DNA of 64,000 nucleotides from Pseudactinotalea suaedae (GCF_009733815.1 NZ_WNXY01000013.1:105613-169612), one strand, 5' to 3'; shown: positions 8,144 through 17,528, counted from the stretch's first letter. Notes: generated by a model from the sequence alone, not told the origin. Translations and numbers: made by a program.

Positions 8144-9517
8144 TCAGTCATGGCTGTCGGCCCGACGGCGGTGCTCACCCCGGGCGTCGCGGTGCAGGCT
8201 CACGCTCCGCACCCGAGCGGGTCCGTAGGTGAGATCGACGACGAGACGCAGCCGGCGCACCCCGATGGGTGGGAACCGGAGCGCGCGGAGGTGGCCGATC
8301 GTGGTGCCGGAGGTCAGGGGGCGCCAACGCTCGCCGTCCGCCGCGGCCTCGTCCTCGGCCACCTCGACCTGGAGCCGGAACGCCGCGACGTGCTGGCCCT
8401 GCTCGATGTCCTCGGCGAGGGTGACCAGATCGGCGACGACCGGGGCCGGTGGCGTGATCACGAGAGCGCCGCGGTCCTCGGAGATCGTGGCGCCGGCGAG
8501 CAGGTCGGTGCCCAGCACCTCCTCGCGCAGCCGGGCGAAGGACCGCAGCGCGGCCACGTCGGTCCGCTCCAGCAGCCCGTCGCGGTTCGGCGGCACGTTG
8601 AGCAACAGCTTGCTGTTGCGGCCGACCGAGGCGAGATACAGGTCGAGGAGAGCTCCGCCGTCGAGCACGGAGCCGTTCTCGTGCTCGTGCCAGAACCACC
8701 CGGGCCGGATCGAGACGTCGGTCTCGGCGGGCCGCCACACCTGGCCGTCGGGGTCGCCGGAACGCAGCGAGTCCAGGCTCCAGGGGTCGGACCGGCCGGG
8801 GGTCGGTACCCGGGCGGGATCGATGCTCGACCAGCAGGTGGCGCCGGCGACGCCGTCCTCGTTCCCGACCCAGCGGACGTCCGGACCGGCGTCGGAGAAG
8901 ATCACCGCGTCGGGCTGCAGCGCGCGCACGGTGCCGAAGATCCGGTCCCAGTCGTAGGACTGCCGCCCGCGTGCGGTCTCGCCGACCGCGCCGTCGAACC
9001 AGACCTCCGCGACGTCGCCGTACCCGGTGAGGAGCTCGGTGAGCTGGGCGATGTAGAGGTCGTCGTAGCCACGCCCGCTGCCGTAGCTGGGCGCGTTCCG
9101 GTCCCAGGGCGAGCAGTAGATGCCAAACCTGATGCCCTCGGCGGCGCAGGCTTCGGCGGCCTCGCGGACCACGTCACCGGAGCCGCCGCGCCACGGGCTC
9201 GCGGCCACCGTGTGGCTGGTGGTCGCACTCGGCCAGAGGCAGAAGCCGTCGTGGTGCTTGGCCGTCAGCACGAGCGTGCCGAACCCGGCCTCGTGCGCGG
9301 TGCGGGCCCACTGCCGGGCGTCCAGATGCTGCGGGTCGAAGATCGCCGGGTCCTCGGTGCCCTCGCCCCACTCGCGACCGGTGAACGTGTTCATGCCGAG
9401 GTGCACGAACATCGCGAGCTCCTCGCGCTGCCACGCGAGCTGGGCGCGGCTGGGCCGAGGGACCGGGGTGAGCCGAGGAGCTGAGGCGAGGGCCGCCGTC
9501 GGGCGGTCGATCAGCAC
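8144..9517 (-). CDS. GH29 alpha-L-fucosidase
   Basis: A 457-residue GH29 enzyme that hydrolyses terminal alpha-L-fucosides with retention of configuration. Family blocks include MFVHLGMNTFTG, LTAKHHDGFCLWPS, GIRFGIYCSPWDRN and the nucleophile motif EVWFDGA with Asp175. A short beta domain follows the barrel. There is no signal peptide, so it should act in the cytoplasm on imported oligosaccharides. The GTG start at 9517 lies 4 bp beyond the stop of the upstream BNR gene, so the two are one operon. Confidence 0.9.
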   Translation of the reverse strand: MLIDRPTAALASAPRLTPVPRPSRAQLAWQREELAMFVHLGMNTFTGREWGEGTEDPAIFDPQHLDARQWARTAHEAGFGTLVLTAKHHDGFCLWPSATTSHTVAASPWRGGSGDVVREAAEACAAEGIRFGIYCSPWDRNAPSYGSGRGYDDLYIAQLTELLTGYGDVAEVWFDGAVGETARGRQSYDWDRIFGTVRALQPDAVIFSDAGPDVRWVGNEDGVAGATCWSSIDPARVPTPGRSDPWSLDSLRSGDPDGQVWRPAETDVSIRPGWFWHEHENGSVLDGGALLDLYLASVGRNSKLLLNVPPNRDGLLERTDVAALRSFARLREEVLGTDLLAGATISEDRGALVITPPAPVVADLVTLAEDIEQGQHVAAFRLQVEVAEDEAAADGERWRPLTSGTTIGHLRALRFPPIGVRRLRLVVDLTYGPARVRSVSLHRDARGEHRRRADSHD

Positions 9518-9521
9518 GCGA

Positions 9522-10883
9522 TCAGCGCGACCCGACCGCGAGGACCACCTCGGTCGCGTACTTCTGCGAGGACTGCATGTCGCCGCGGTACCAGGTGAGC
9601 ACGCGGCGGGCGGGATCGCCCGGGATCGCGATCGGGCGGAAGTTGGAGGCCGGTGAGCCCTCGGTGACCGGGGTCCAGGTCCAGCTGGCGCCGCCGTCGG
9701 ACGTGGTGCCGTGGAAGATCTCGTGCACACCGAGGTCGCTGCCGTCGCGCGGGTCGACGGTGGTGGAGAAGTACAGCGCGTCGAGATCGTCGGGGTCGAT
9801 CGAGCCGAGCCCGGTGTAGTCGGTCTCGTGCGAGAGCAGCTGCGGGCCGGCGTCGCCCACCTTGGTGACCTGCCACTGCCCGTCCCCGGGCGCGAGCTCG
9901 GCGCGCAGCAGCGCGTGGGGGAGCGGCTCCTCGGTGCGGAACGGCAGCGCGAGGCCGAGGGTGTCGTCGGTGCGGGCGGTGAACAGCACCACCACCCGGC
10001 CGGTCGCGTCACGGCGGATGTCGGCGGTCCAGCAGTGGGTCATCACCTGGCCGTCGACCTCGGTGCCGTTGGCGAACACCTGGGTGAGGTCCTCGGCGCG
10101 GGGTGTCTCGTCCTCGACGCCGCGGCCGAGCGCGCCCACCACGGTGCCGTCGGCGCGGTGGAGGCTGTCGCCGGCGAGGTAGCCGTGCCAGATCGAGGTC
10201 GGGAAGTCGCGGGGGTGGTGCTCGGTGATGACGAGATCGATGCGGTCCTCAGCGCCCTCCGCTCGCTTCGGGTGCGGACCCGAGGTGTAGCGCGCGTAGC
10301 CGTTGACGTAGCCGACCTTCTCCCGCGTGAGCAGGCGGCCGCCGAAGGTCCAGGTGGCGCCGTCGTCGTCGGAGACCAGGTAGCAGGGGTCGTCGTTGAT
10401 CGCGCGCACGAAGCAGCAGAGCCGGTCGCCCAGCGGGTGCACGTTCTGATAGGTCACGCCGCGGCCCGGTGCGCGGCCGGTGAACTCGGCGCCGAAGTGC
10501 GGGGTCCACACGTAGGACTGCTCGGGTCCCCAGCTCGTGGGGTCGCCCGGCGCGGAGAGCCGCCAGAACGTGTGCTCGTCGGTCTTGTGGCGCGAGTAGA
10601 CGGCGACCCAGCGGCCGTCGGCGCGCAGCCACAGCGCCGGGTCGTCGTGGTCGTCGGCCTCGAAGCCGGCGTGCAGGACCGCCTGGGTGCCGGTGATCTC
10701 GGCGGCGTCCAGGTCGACGACGGTGACCTCGACGTCGCCGTTCCGATCAGCGCCGTCGACCCCTGTGGGGGAGGCGACCGAGCCGATCACGGCCGTACCG
10801 CTCGCAGCATCGACCAGCGACCGCTCGTCCTGGAACCAGCACCAGCCACCGTTGGCGTTGACGACGCCTGTCTTCTCGAACAT
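9522..10883 (-). CDS. BNR_4 repeat-containing protein (sialidase-like propeller)
   Basis: A 453-residue protein that starts NANGGWCWFQDER, the typical opening of BNR_4 family proteins, and continues with Asp-box-like repeats (VSDDDGATWTFGG, TTSDGGASWTW). The fold should be a beta-propeller. Relatives occur in polysaccharide-use loci, some as lyases or glycosidases, but many have no assigned activity. No signal peptide is present. It is the first gene of a two-gene operon with the fucosidase and is preceded by a LacI-type half-palindrome. Confidence 0.82.
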   Translation of the reverse strand: MFEKTGVVNANGGWCWFQDERSLVDAASGTAVIGSVASPTGVDGADRNGDVEVTVVDLDAAEITGTQAVLHAGFEADDHDDPALWLRADGRWVAVYSRHKTDEHTFWRLSAPGDPTSWGPEQSYVWTPHFGAEFTGRAPGRGVTYQNVHPLGDRLCCFVRAINDDPCYLVSDDDGATWTFGGRLLTREKVGYVNGYARYTSGPHPKRAEGAEDRIDLVITEHHPRDFPTSIWHGYLAGDSLHRADGTVVGALGRGVEDETPRAEDLTQVFANGTEVDGQVMTHCWTADIRRDATGRVVVLFTARTDDTLGLALPFRTEEPLPHALLRAELAPGDGQWQVTKVGDAGPQLLSHETDYTGLGSIDPDDLDALYFSTTVDPRDGSDLGVHEIFHGTTSDGGASWTWTPVTEGSPASNFRPIAIPGDPARRVLTWYRGDMQSSQKYATEVVLAVGSR

Positions 10884-10913
10884 GACGACAACCCTGTCAC
10901 GGATGCCGCCACT

Positions 10914-10929
10914 GGGAAAGCGCTCGCCG
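10914..10929. promoter_or_regulatory. Candidate LacI-family operator upstream of BNR/fucosidase operon
   Basis: GGGAAAGCGCTCGCCG is centred on the palindrome AGCGCT and resembles LacI-family operators, which have a central CG. It lies about 31 bp upstream of the ATG at 10883 on the minus strand. The right half is degenerate, so this is a moderate match only. The two LacI genes at 16.5-18.5 kb are natural candidates. Confidence 0.45.
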
Positions 10930-11008
10930 CGATCTCGTGCACCGCGAGGAGCGAGGCGGTCGGGGCGGACCGCCGCGGCGGCGCGGGCAGATGTGGTCTC
11001 CTGTTGCC

Positions 11009-11965
11009 ATGGTGCGCATCGGGTTCCACGCCTCCCACGAGCAGATCTCGCCGCGGCAGCTGCTCGCGGACGTCCAGCACGCCGAACGCGCTGGTTTCCA
11101 GATGGCGATGTGCTCCGATCACCTGGCGCCGTGGAGCGCCCGCCAGGGCCACTCCGGGTACGCGTGGTCGTGGCTGGCCGCTGCGCTGGCCACCACCGAG
11201 CTGGAGCTGGGCTGCGTCAGCGCACCGGGCCAGCGCTACCACCCGGCCGTGATGGCGCAGAAGATCGCCACCCTGGGCCAGATGTTCCCCGGGCGGTTCT
11301 GGGTCGCGCTCGGCAGCGGTGAGGCGGCGAACGAGCACGTCACGGGAGATCGCTGGCCAGCCAAGGTGGAGCGCGAACGCCGGCTCGAGGAGTGCGTCGA
11401 CGTCATCGGCCGGCTGCTGGACGGCGAGGAGGTCAGCCACCACGGCCTCGTCACGGTGGACCGGGCCCGGGTCTGGGAGCGGGCGGACCCGCGGCCGCGT
11501 CTGATCGCGCCCGTGGTGTCCCCGGAGTCCGCGGCGAGGGTCGCGGCCTGGTCCGAGGGGTTGGTCACGCTCAACCAGCCGCACGAGACGTTGCGGGAGC
11601 TGGTCGAGGCCTACCGCGGCGCGGGTGGGCGCGGGCCGTTGTCGTTGCAGGTCCACCTCGCGTGGGCGAGCACGCAGCAGGAGGCCGAGACGATCGCGAT
11701 GGACCAGTGGCGCAGCAACGTCGTCGGCGCTCCGATCGCCTGGGACGTCGAGACCCCGCAGGGCTTCGACGCGATCGCGGCGCACATGCCGCTCGCCTCG
11801 GTGCTGACGGCGGTGCGCGTCTCCTCCGACCTGTCCCAGCACGCCGACTGGCTGCGGGAGTACGCCGAGCTGGGGTTCGAGGACATCTACCTGCACCACG
11901 TCGGCACCGAGCAGACCGCCTTCATCGACGCCTTCGCGGCCGAGGTGATTCCCGCCGTCGCCTGA
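11009..11965 (+). CDS. LLM-class flavin-dependent oxidoreductase (probably FMN-dependent)
   Basis: A 318-residue luciferase-like monooxygenase-family protein. The first strand reads MVRIGFHASHEQ, and the family block LGQMFPGRFWVALGSGEA follows at about residues 90-107. It resembles the TIGR03885 group, which is considered FMN- rather than F420-dependent. The ATG at 11009 is chosen because it starts the first barrel strand. A GH13 enzyme gene starts 24 bp after its stop, so the two probably form an operon. I recall these two families occurring together, but the functional link is not known. Confidence 0.85.
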   Translation: MVRIGFHASHEQISPRQLLADVQHAERAGFQMAMCSDHLAPWSARQGHSGYAWSWLAAALATTELELGCVSAPGQRYHPAVMAQKIATLGQMFPGRFWVALGSGEAANEHVTGDRWPAKVERERRLEECVDVIGRLLDGEEVSHHGLVTVDRARVWERADPRPRLIAPVVSPESAARVAAWSEGLVTLNQPHETLRELVEAYRGAGGRGPLSLQVHLAWASTQQEAETIAMDQWRSNVVGAPIAWDVETPQGFDAIAAHMPLASVLTAVRVSSDLSQHADWLREYAELGFEDIYLHHVGTEQTAFIDAFAAEVIPAVA

Positions 11966-11989
11966 CCCCTCCTCTGGGAGGGTGGTGGC

Positions 11990-13660
11990 ATGCAGATCAC
12001 CGACACCAGCGACCTGTGGTGGAAGAACGCCATCATCTACTGCCTCGACATCGAGACCTTCCTGGACTCCGACGGCGACGGCGTGGGCGACCTGGCCGGC
12101 CTCGCGAAGCGGATCGACTACCTCGCCGAGCTCGGTGTCACCTGTCTGTGGCTGATGCCCTTCTACCCGGGCCCCCAGCGCGACGACGGCTACGACGTCA
12201 CCGACATGTACGGCGTCGACGCCCGCTACGGCGACCACGGCCACCTGGTCGAGGTGATCCGCACCGCGCACGACCGCGGCATGCGGGTGATCGCCGACCT
12301 GCTGGTCAACCACACCTCCGACAAGCACCCGTGGTTCGTCTCGGCCCGCAGGAGCACGAGCTCGCCGTACCGCGACTACTACGTGTGGCGCGAGGACGAG
12401 CCGCCGGACACCTCCGACCACGTCGTCTTCCCCGACAAGGAGGACGGCATCTGGACGCTCGACGAGGGCAGCGGGCAGTGGTACCTGCACCACTTCTTCC
12501 ACCACCAGCCGGATCTGAACATCGCGAACCCGGCGGTGGTCGACGAGCTCCTGCGGGTGATCGGGTTCTGGCTCGAGCTGGGGCTCGACGGCTTCCGGGT
12601 CGACGCCGTGCCGTTCTTCCTCTCCGACGTCGAGACCGGTGACGGCGCGCACGCGGGCGACCCGCACGCCCTGCTCGAGCGGATCCGGGCGTTCCTCGGG
12701 CGCCGTCGGGGCGACGCGGTGATGCTGGGCGAGGTCAACCTGCCCTACCCGGACCAGGTGCGCTACTTCGGGGGCGATGACGGCAACCAGCTGCACATGA
12801 TGTTCGACTTCGCGGCCATGCAGGCGACCTACCTGTCCTTCGCGCGAGGGGACGCCGGGCCGCTGACGGCGGCGCTCGCCGCCCGGCCCGAGATCCACCC
12901 GACCTGCGCCTGGGCGACCTTCCTGCGTAACCACGACGAGCTGACCCTCGATCAGCTCTCACCGGAGGAGCGCCAGGAGGTCTTCGACGCCTTCGGTCCC
13001 GACCCGGAGATGCAGCTCTACGGGCGTGGGCTGCGCCGCCGGCTGCCGACGATGTTCGACGGCGACCCGCGCCGCGTCCGGATGGCGTACAGCCTGCTCT
13101 TCTCGTTGCCGGGCAGCCCGACGCTGTTCTACGGCGAGGAGATCGGGATGGGCGAGAACCTCGACATCCCCGGCCGCGTCGCGGTGCGGGCGCCGATGCA
13201 GTGGGGACCCGATCGCAACGGCGGTTTCTCGACGGCGCCGCCGCGCCGACTCACCCGGCCGATCGTCGGCGACGGGTACGGACCCGAGCACGTGAACGCC
13301 GCCGAGCAGGTCCAGGACGCCGACTCCCTGTGGAGCTTCATGCGGGCGCTGATCACGGTCCGGCGCGCCTGCCCCGAGGTGGGGTGGGGCGCGCACACGG
13401 TCCTCGACGTCGGCAGCTCGCAGGTGTTCGCCCACCGCTGCGATCTCGAGCAGGCCTCGCTCGTGGCGCTGCACAACCTCAGCCCGGACGCCGTGACCGC
13501 CACCGTGCCGGCGATCACCGACGACGACCACGACCTGGTCGACGCCTTCACGCACAAGCGGCTCGGGCTCTCGAGCGAGCCCGCCGAGGTCAATCTCGAG
13601 GGGTACGGCCACACGTGGTTCCGGGTGCGCCGCCGGGACGGGCTCCCGCAGGTGCCGTAG
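11990..13660 (+). CDS. GH13 alpha-amylase family enzyme, trehalose synthase-like
   Basis: A 556-residue GH13 protein with all four conserved regions: DLLVNHTSDKHPW; GFRVDAVPF with nucleophile Asp205; GEVNLP with acid/base Glu248; and LRNHDEL with Asp316. The overall layout (short N-terminus, LFYGEEIGMGENL, small C-terminal beta domain) is closest to trehalose synthase/maltose glucosyltransferase-type enzymes. It lacks the maltokinase domain of the TreS-Mak fusions. Lack of a signal peptide points to cytoplasmic trehalose/maltose or glycogen-linked metabolism. It follows the LLM oxidoreductase in the same direction. Confidence 0.88.
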   Translation: MQITDTSDLWWKNAIIYCLDIETFLDSDGDGVGDLAGLAKRIDYLAELGVTCLWLMPFYPGPQRDDGYDVTDMYGVDARYGDHGHLVEVIRTAHDRGMRVIADLLVNHTSDKHPWFVSARRSTSSPYRDYYVWREDEPPDTSDHVVFPDKEDGIWTLDEGSGQWYLHHFFHHQPDLNIANPAVVDELLRVIGFWLELGLDGFRVDAVPFFLSDVETGDGAHAGDPHALLERIRAFLGRRRGDAVMLGEVNLPYPDQVRYFGGDDGNQLHMMFDFAAMQATYLSFARGDAGPLTAALAARPEIHPTCAWATFLRNHDELTLDQLSPEERQEVFDAFGPDPEMQLYGRGLRRRLPTMFDGDPRRVRMAYSLLFSLPGSPTLFYGEEIGMGENLDIPGRVAVRAPMQWGPDRNGGFSTAPPRRLTRPIVGDGYGPEHVNAAEQVQDADSLWSFMRALITVRRACPEVGWGAHTVLDVGSSQVFAHRCDLEQASLVALHNLSPDAVTATVPAITDDDHDLVDAFTHKRLGLSSEPAEVNLEGYGHTWFRVRRRDGLPQVP

Positions 13661-13664
13661 CGGA

Positions 13665-13680
13665 CGGGGCGAAGGCCCCG
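13665..13680. terminator. GC-rich hairpin after the GH13 gene
   Basis: CGGGGC and GCCCCG form a perfect 6-bp stem with a GAAG loop, starting 5 bp after the GH13 stop codon. No T-tract follows, which is common for actinobacterial terminators. It separates this unit from the promoter of the exporter operon. Confidence 0.5.
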
Positions 13681-13690
13681 CCGGCGATGG

Positions 13691-13743
13691 TTGACATCGC
13701 TCCGCGGCTGCGGCAGAGTAGTTTGCAGCACAAACCACTCTGC
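13691..13743. promoter_or_regulatory. Promoter and 13-bp-arm operator of the exporter operon
   Basis: A consensus TTGACA lies at 13691-13696. It is followed by an almost perfect inverted repeat: GCAGAGTAGTTTG (13713-13725) and CAAACCACTCTGC (13731-13743), with one mismatch and a 5-bp spacer. A good ribosome-binding site (AAGGAGAG) and the ATG at 13763 follow. The palindrome overlaps the expected -10 region, so the winged-helix regulator encoded two genes downstream is the likely ligand. Confidence 0.7.
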
Positions 13744-13762
13744 AGCTGCGCAAGGAGAGCCG

Positions 13763-14431
13763 ATGACCGAGCCTCGAGAGGCCGACGCCCCGCTGGGCGA
13801 CGCCGAGGACGACGGTGAGGTGACCGTCTCGCCCGCCGCCGCGCTGGCGGCCATCAAGGCCTCGCAGGAGGCCGTGCGGCAGCAGACCCACCCGAGCGCC
13901 ACGGCGATGTTCACCGTCTGGGGCGTCGCGTTCCTGATCTCCTACTCCTCGCTCTACCTTGGTTACTCCGAGTCCGCGCAGATGCCCCGCGGCTGGTCGA
14001 TGGCCGTGCTGGGCGCCTGCGTGGTGGGTGCGATGGTGTTCACCGCCATCCACATCGCCCGACGCACCTCGGGCATCCGCGGCACCAGCTCCAGGGTCGG
14101 CGCCATGTACGGCTGGTCCTGGTGCATCTGCTTCGTGTTCGCCATGGTGATCTTCGGAGCCGTGGCCGACGCCGGTGCGCCGCCGCTCGCGATGTCGATC
14201 CTCACCAACGCGGTCGCCCTGCTCATCGTGGCCGCGCTCTACATGGCGGGCGGCGCCCTGTTCGGAGAGTGGCGGATGTTCGCGCTCGGTGCGTGGTTCG
14301 CCGTCGTCGGATCGATCGCCGCGATCGTGGCACCGCCCGAGGGCTACCTCGTGCAGGCGATCGCCGGGGGTGGGGGCTTCCTCGTCGCAGCCGTGGCTGC
14401 TCAGCTGATCGAGCGGTGGCGGTCGAGGTGA
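13763..14431 (+). CDS. Membrane protein with five or six predicted helices, exporter operon
   Basis: A 222-residue protein of unknown family. An acidic cytoplasmic N-terminus (about 55 residues) precedes five or six hydrophobic helices ending in IERWRSR. It is the first gene of a four-gene operon and overlaps the next start (GTGA). Proteins of this size commonly precede HTH_34-type regulators with ABC genes, but no function is established. The ATG at 13763 has a strong Shine-Dalgarno site. Confidence 0.8.
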   Translation: MTEPREADAPLGDAEDDGEVTVSPAAALAAIKASQEAVRQQTHPSATAMFTVWGVAFLISYSSLYLGYSESAQMPRGWSMAVLGACVVGAMVFTAIHIARRTSGIRGTSSRVGAMYGWSWCICFVFAMVIFGAVADAGAPPLAMSILTNAVALLIVAALYMAGGALFGEWRMFALGAWFAVVGSIAAIVAPPEGYLVQAIAGGGGFLVAAVAAQLIERWRSR

Positions 14432-14733
14432 CCGACCTCGAGCTCGATCCCGTCATCCACGTGCAGGCGCGGCTGCGCGTCGTCGCCACGCTGGCCGGCA
14501 TCCCGGGCGGTGATCGCATCGCCTTCACCCGGCTGCAGAACGTGCTCGGCATGACCGCCGGGAACCTGTCCACCCACCTGCGCAAGCTCGAGGACGCCGG
14601 GTACGTCGTCGTCGAGAAGACGTTCGAGGGGCGCAGCCCCGTGACCTACGTGGCCCTGGCCGCCGCAGGCCGCCGGGCCTTCGAGACCTACACCGCCTCG
14701 CTCGAGGCACTCCTGAAGGGGGCTCTGGAATGA
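14428..14733 (+). CDS. Winged-helix transcriptional regulator (HTH_34 type)
   Basis: A 101-residue DNA-binding protein. It opens with ELDPVIHVQARLRVVATLAG. The recognition region LGMTAGNLSTHLRKLEDAGY is followed by a wing ending in a conserved tyrosine segment, typical of short ArsR/MarR-related regulators paired with ABC transporters. The GTG start overlaps the upstream stop (GTGA), and its own stop overlaps the ABC ATPase start (ATGA), so expression of all three is tightly coupled. It probably represses the operon through the palindrome at 13713-13743. Confidence 0.88.
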   Translation: MTDLELDPVIHVQARLRVVATLAGIPGGDRIAFTRLQNVLGMTAGNLSTHLRKLEDAGYVVVEKTFEGRSPVTYVALAAAGRRAFETYTASLEALLKGALE

Positions 14734-15674
14734 CCAGCACGACCACCACCAGCACGACCGCCAGCACGACCACCGCCACCGATGCTCCCGTCGTCACGGT
14801 CGAGCACGCGCACCGCATGTTCGGTGACGTCGTCGCTCTGGACGACGTCAGCCTGAGCGTCCACCCCGGCGAGATCGTCGGGCTGCTCGGCCCGAACGGT
14901 GCCGGCAAGAGCACCCTGCTCTCGCTGATCAACGGACAGCGCAAGCCGACCTCGGGCACCGTGCGGCTGTTCGGGCAGGACCCGCGCACCCCGGCCGCCC
15001 GCATCGGGCTCGGCATCACGCCGCAGGAGACCGGGCTGCCGGCATCGCTCAAGGTCGGGGAGGTCGTCGACTTCATCAGCGGCCACTACCCCGACCCGAT
15101 GCCGCGCGCCGAGCTGCTGGCGAGGTTCGACCTCACCGACCTCGACAACCGCCAGACGGGTGGCCTCTCGGGAGGTCAGAAGCGACGCCTCGCCGTCGCG
15201 CTCTCGCTGGCGGGACGGCCGCGACTCGTGCTGCTCGACGAGCCCACCACCGGGCTCGACGTCGAGGGCCGCCGGGCGCTGTGGACCGCGCTGCGGGACT
15301 ACCACGCCGAGGGCGCCACGGTCATCGTGACCAGCCACTACCTCGAGGAGATCGAGGCGCTGGCCGAGCGGGTGGTCGTCATCGGCGGCGGCACCATCCT
15401 GGCCGACGACACCCTCCACGCCGTCATCTCCCGCGTGCAGTCGCACCGGGTGACCTTCCGCAGCGGCACCGATCGCGACCAGCTCGCCCGGCTGCCCGGT
15501 GTGACCGCGCTCGAGGCCGACGGCGACCGCTACTCCCTGCTCACCGGCGACTCCGACGCCCTCGTGCGAGCACTGGTCACCGGAGGCGCCGCGTTCAGCG
15601 GGCTCGAGGTGCGCGGCGCCTCGCTGGAGGAAGCGTTCCTGAGCCTGACCGACACCACGACGGAGGCAGCATGA
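14730..15674 (+). CDS. ABC transporter ATP-binding protein
   Basis: A 314-residue ABC ATPase of the drug-export (CcmA/DrrA-like) type. Walker A is GPNGAGKST, the signature is LSGGQKRR, Walker B is LVLLDEPTTG, and the switch His is in VTSHYLEEIE. After the nucleotide-binding domain a ~90-residue C-terminal domain is typical of ABC-2 exporters. The N-terminus begins with an unusual run of Thr and Ser (residues 2-16) from a repeated ACC/AGC codon stretch, which is not part of the family core. Confidence 0.93.
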   Translation: MTSTTTTSTTASTTTATDAPVVTVEHAHRMFGDVVALDDVSLSVHPGEIVGLLGPNGAGKSTLLSLINGQRKPTSGTVRLFGQDPRTPAARIGLGITPQETGLPASLKVGEVVDFISGHYPDPMPRAELLARFDLTDLDNRQTGGLSGGQKRRLAVALSLAGRPRLVLLDEPTTGLDVEGRRALWTALRDYHAEGATVIVTSHYLEEIEALAERVVVIGGGTILADDTLHAVISRVQSHRVTFRSGTDRDQLARLPGVTALEADGDRYSLLTGDSDALVRALVTGGAAFSGLEVRGASLEEAFLSLTDTTTEAA

Positions 15675-16477
15675 CCACCCAGACGATCGACCGCACCCGG
15701 ACCGCAGCGACCGGACCGCGCTCGGTGAGCTTTCTGCGGCTGACGCTGCTGCACGCGAAGTACAACATCCTCGAGTCCATCCGGATCCCGATCGCCGTCA
15801 TCGGGAACCTGATGTTCCCCACGCTCGCGATGTTCTTCTTCGTGGTGCCGCAGTCGTCCGTGACCAGCGACCCGGTGTGGTCGATGATCTCGGTCGGCGG
15901 GCTCGCGATGTTCTCGGTGATGAGCACGTTCCTGTTCACGTTCGGCGTCGGCGTCGCCGAGGACCGGGCACTGCCGTTCGACCCCTATCTGCGCACCATG
16001 CCCGCGGGTGCGGCGCCCCGCATGGTCGGCCGCATCGTCAGCGCGTGCGCCTTCGCCCTGGTCGCGCTGGTGCCGCTCGGCCTGGTCGCCGGGATCTTCA
16101 CCGCCGCTGCTCCGACGCCGGGCCAGCTGCTGCTCGGCGTGGTGACGCTGCTGGCCGCCGGCATCCCGTTCCTCATGCTGGGCCTGTTCATCGGGTACAG
16201 CCTGAGCAGCAAGGCGGCGATCGCCGTCGTGCAGGTGGTGCTGTTCCCGCTGGCGTTCGCGGGCGGGCTGTTCATGCCGGCCGAGATGTTCCCCAGCTGG
16301 CTCGAGCGGCTGAGCACGTTCCTGCCGAGCCGAGCCGGCCGCGACCTGGTCATCGGCGCCTTCACCGGCACCGACGTGTACGCCCACGCGCTGCCCGTCC
16401 TGCTCGCCTGGGGCGTGACCTTCACCGCCCTCGCCGTCTGGGCCTACCGCCGCGACGAGGGGCGACGCTTCCGCTGA
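15671..16477 (+). CDS. ABC-2 type transporter permease
   Basis: A 268-residue membrane protein with six predicted helices, starting 4 bp inside the ATPase gene's stop (ATGA). The architecture (soluble N-terminus, FLRLTLLHAKYNILESIR amphipathic helix, then six helices with FAGGLFMPAEMFPSWLERLS before the last pair) is that of ABC-2 permeases. Together with the ATPase it forms a half-size exporter. The exported compound is unknown; drug or lipid export is usual for this type. Confidence 0.9.
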   Translation: MTTQTIDRTRTAATGPRSVSFLRLTLLHAKYNILESIRIPIAVIGNLMFPTLAMFFFVVPQSSVTSDPVWSMISVGGLAMFSVMSTFLFTFGVGVAEDRALPFDPYLRTMPAGAAPRMVGRIVSACAFALVALVPLGLVAGIFTAAAPTPGQLLLGVVTLLAAGIPFLMLGLFIGYSLSSKAAIAVVQVVLFPLAFAGGLFMPAEMFPSWLERLSTFLPSRAGRDLVIGAFTGTDVYAHALPVLLAWGVTFTALAVWAYRRDEGRRFR

Positions 16478-16562
16478 CGGCCGCACCGTGACGCCTCGGC
16501 GAGCAGATCTCGGCGGGGCGGAGCGTGCGGCGGGGCGGTGCCGTGCGCCTAGCATGCTCACC

Positions 16563-17528
16563 ATGCGCGTGACGATGCGTGATGTTGCCGCTCGTGCGGG
16601 CGTCTCGCTCAAGACCGTCTCGCGCGTGGTCAATCGCGAGCCGCACATCCGCCCCGAGACCCAGCAGCTGGTGCGAGCGGCCATCGAGGACCTGGGGTGG
16701 ATCCCCAACTCCGCCGCGCGGACCCTGCGGACAGGCCGCACCGGCGTCATCGGCATCGTCGTCACCGAGCTCCGGCGGCCGCTGCTGGCGGAGCTGGTCG
16801 AGACCCTCGTGACCGAGGTGAACGCGCGCGGCCTCAACGCCGCCGTCGAACCGACGCACGACGACGGCGACCGCCTCGCCCAGGTCTGGGCGCAGCGGGG
16901 TTCGACGTTCGACGGGCTGCTGGCGGTCGACCTGCCGCAACAGCCGACTGCTTCGGCCGGCGCGGGCGGTGCCGATGCCGGCCCGGTGGTCCGCGTCGAC
17001 GTGACGCAGGCAGGTGGCGGCCACGGCGGCGACCGCGTCGCGACCGACCTTGACCAGGCGGCCGACCTCGTGACCCGGCACCTGGCGGTGATGGGCCGCC
17101 GCCACCCCGTGCAGCTCGGCCCCGGGCCGCTCGCCTCCCGTGACGACATCCCGGTCGTCGAGCTGGGCGAGCACGTCGGGCGTGCTGCCGGCTACCGCGC
17201 CGCCCAGCGGGCCGTCGTGGCGCACCCCGGGGTCGACGTGATGATCTGCGGCACCGACGAGGTCGCGCTCGGTGCTCTCGCCGGCCTCCACGCGGCCGGG
17301 CTCGCAGTGCCCGAGCAGGTGGCGGTCATCGGCTTCGGGGCGCTCGACGACGGCTGGTTCGCCACGCCGTCGCTCACCACGATCGATCCCGAGCCACGGG
17401 TGCTGGCGCGCAGCGCCGTGGACCTGCTGGCGCGCCGACTCGCCGACGACGGCGGTGCGGTCCCGACCGAGGTGCTCGTGCCGGTGACGCTGGTGCGCCG
17501 GGAGTCGACGCTCGGGGCAGGTGGCTGA
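16563..17528 (+). CDS. LacI family transcriptional regulator (first of two)
   Basis: A 321-residue LacI-type regulator. Helix-turn-helix MRDVAARAGVSLKTVSRVVN (from residue 4) and hinge PNSAARTLRTGRTGVIGIV are clear. The effector domain is of the periplasmic-binding-protein type but has a shortened first half (QLGPGPLASRDD region). The ATG at 16563 places the HTH at the N-terminus. Its stop overlaps the next LacI start (TGATG). It probably senses a sugar released by the neighbouring glycan system. Confidence 0.9.
   Translation: MRVTMRDVAARAGVSLKTVSRVVNREPHIRPETQQLVRAAIEDLGWIPNSAARTLRTGRTGVIGIVVTELRRPLLAELVETLVTEVNARGLNAAVEPTHDDGDRLAQVWAQRGSTFDGLLAVDLPQQPTASAGAGGADAGPVVRVDVTQAGGGHGGDRVATDLDQAADLVTRHLAVMGRRHPVQLGPGPLASRDDIPVVELGEHVGRAAGYRAAQRAVVAHPGVDVMICGTDEVALGALAGLHAAGLAVPEQVAVIGFGALDDGWFATPSLTTIDPEPRVLARSAVDLLARRLADDGGAVPTEVLVPVTLVRRESTLGAGG

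Noticed and set aside
7073..9484. An 803-residue open frame on the plus strand opposite the acetyltransferase and fucosidase
   Set aside because: Low-complexity composition and the strong minus-strand protein families show it is antisense noise.
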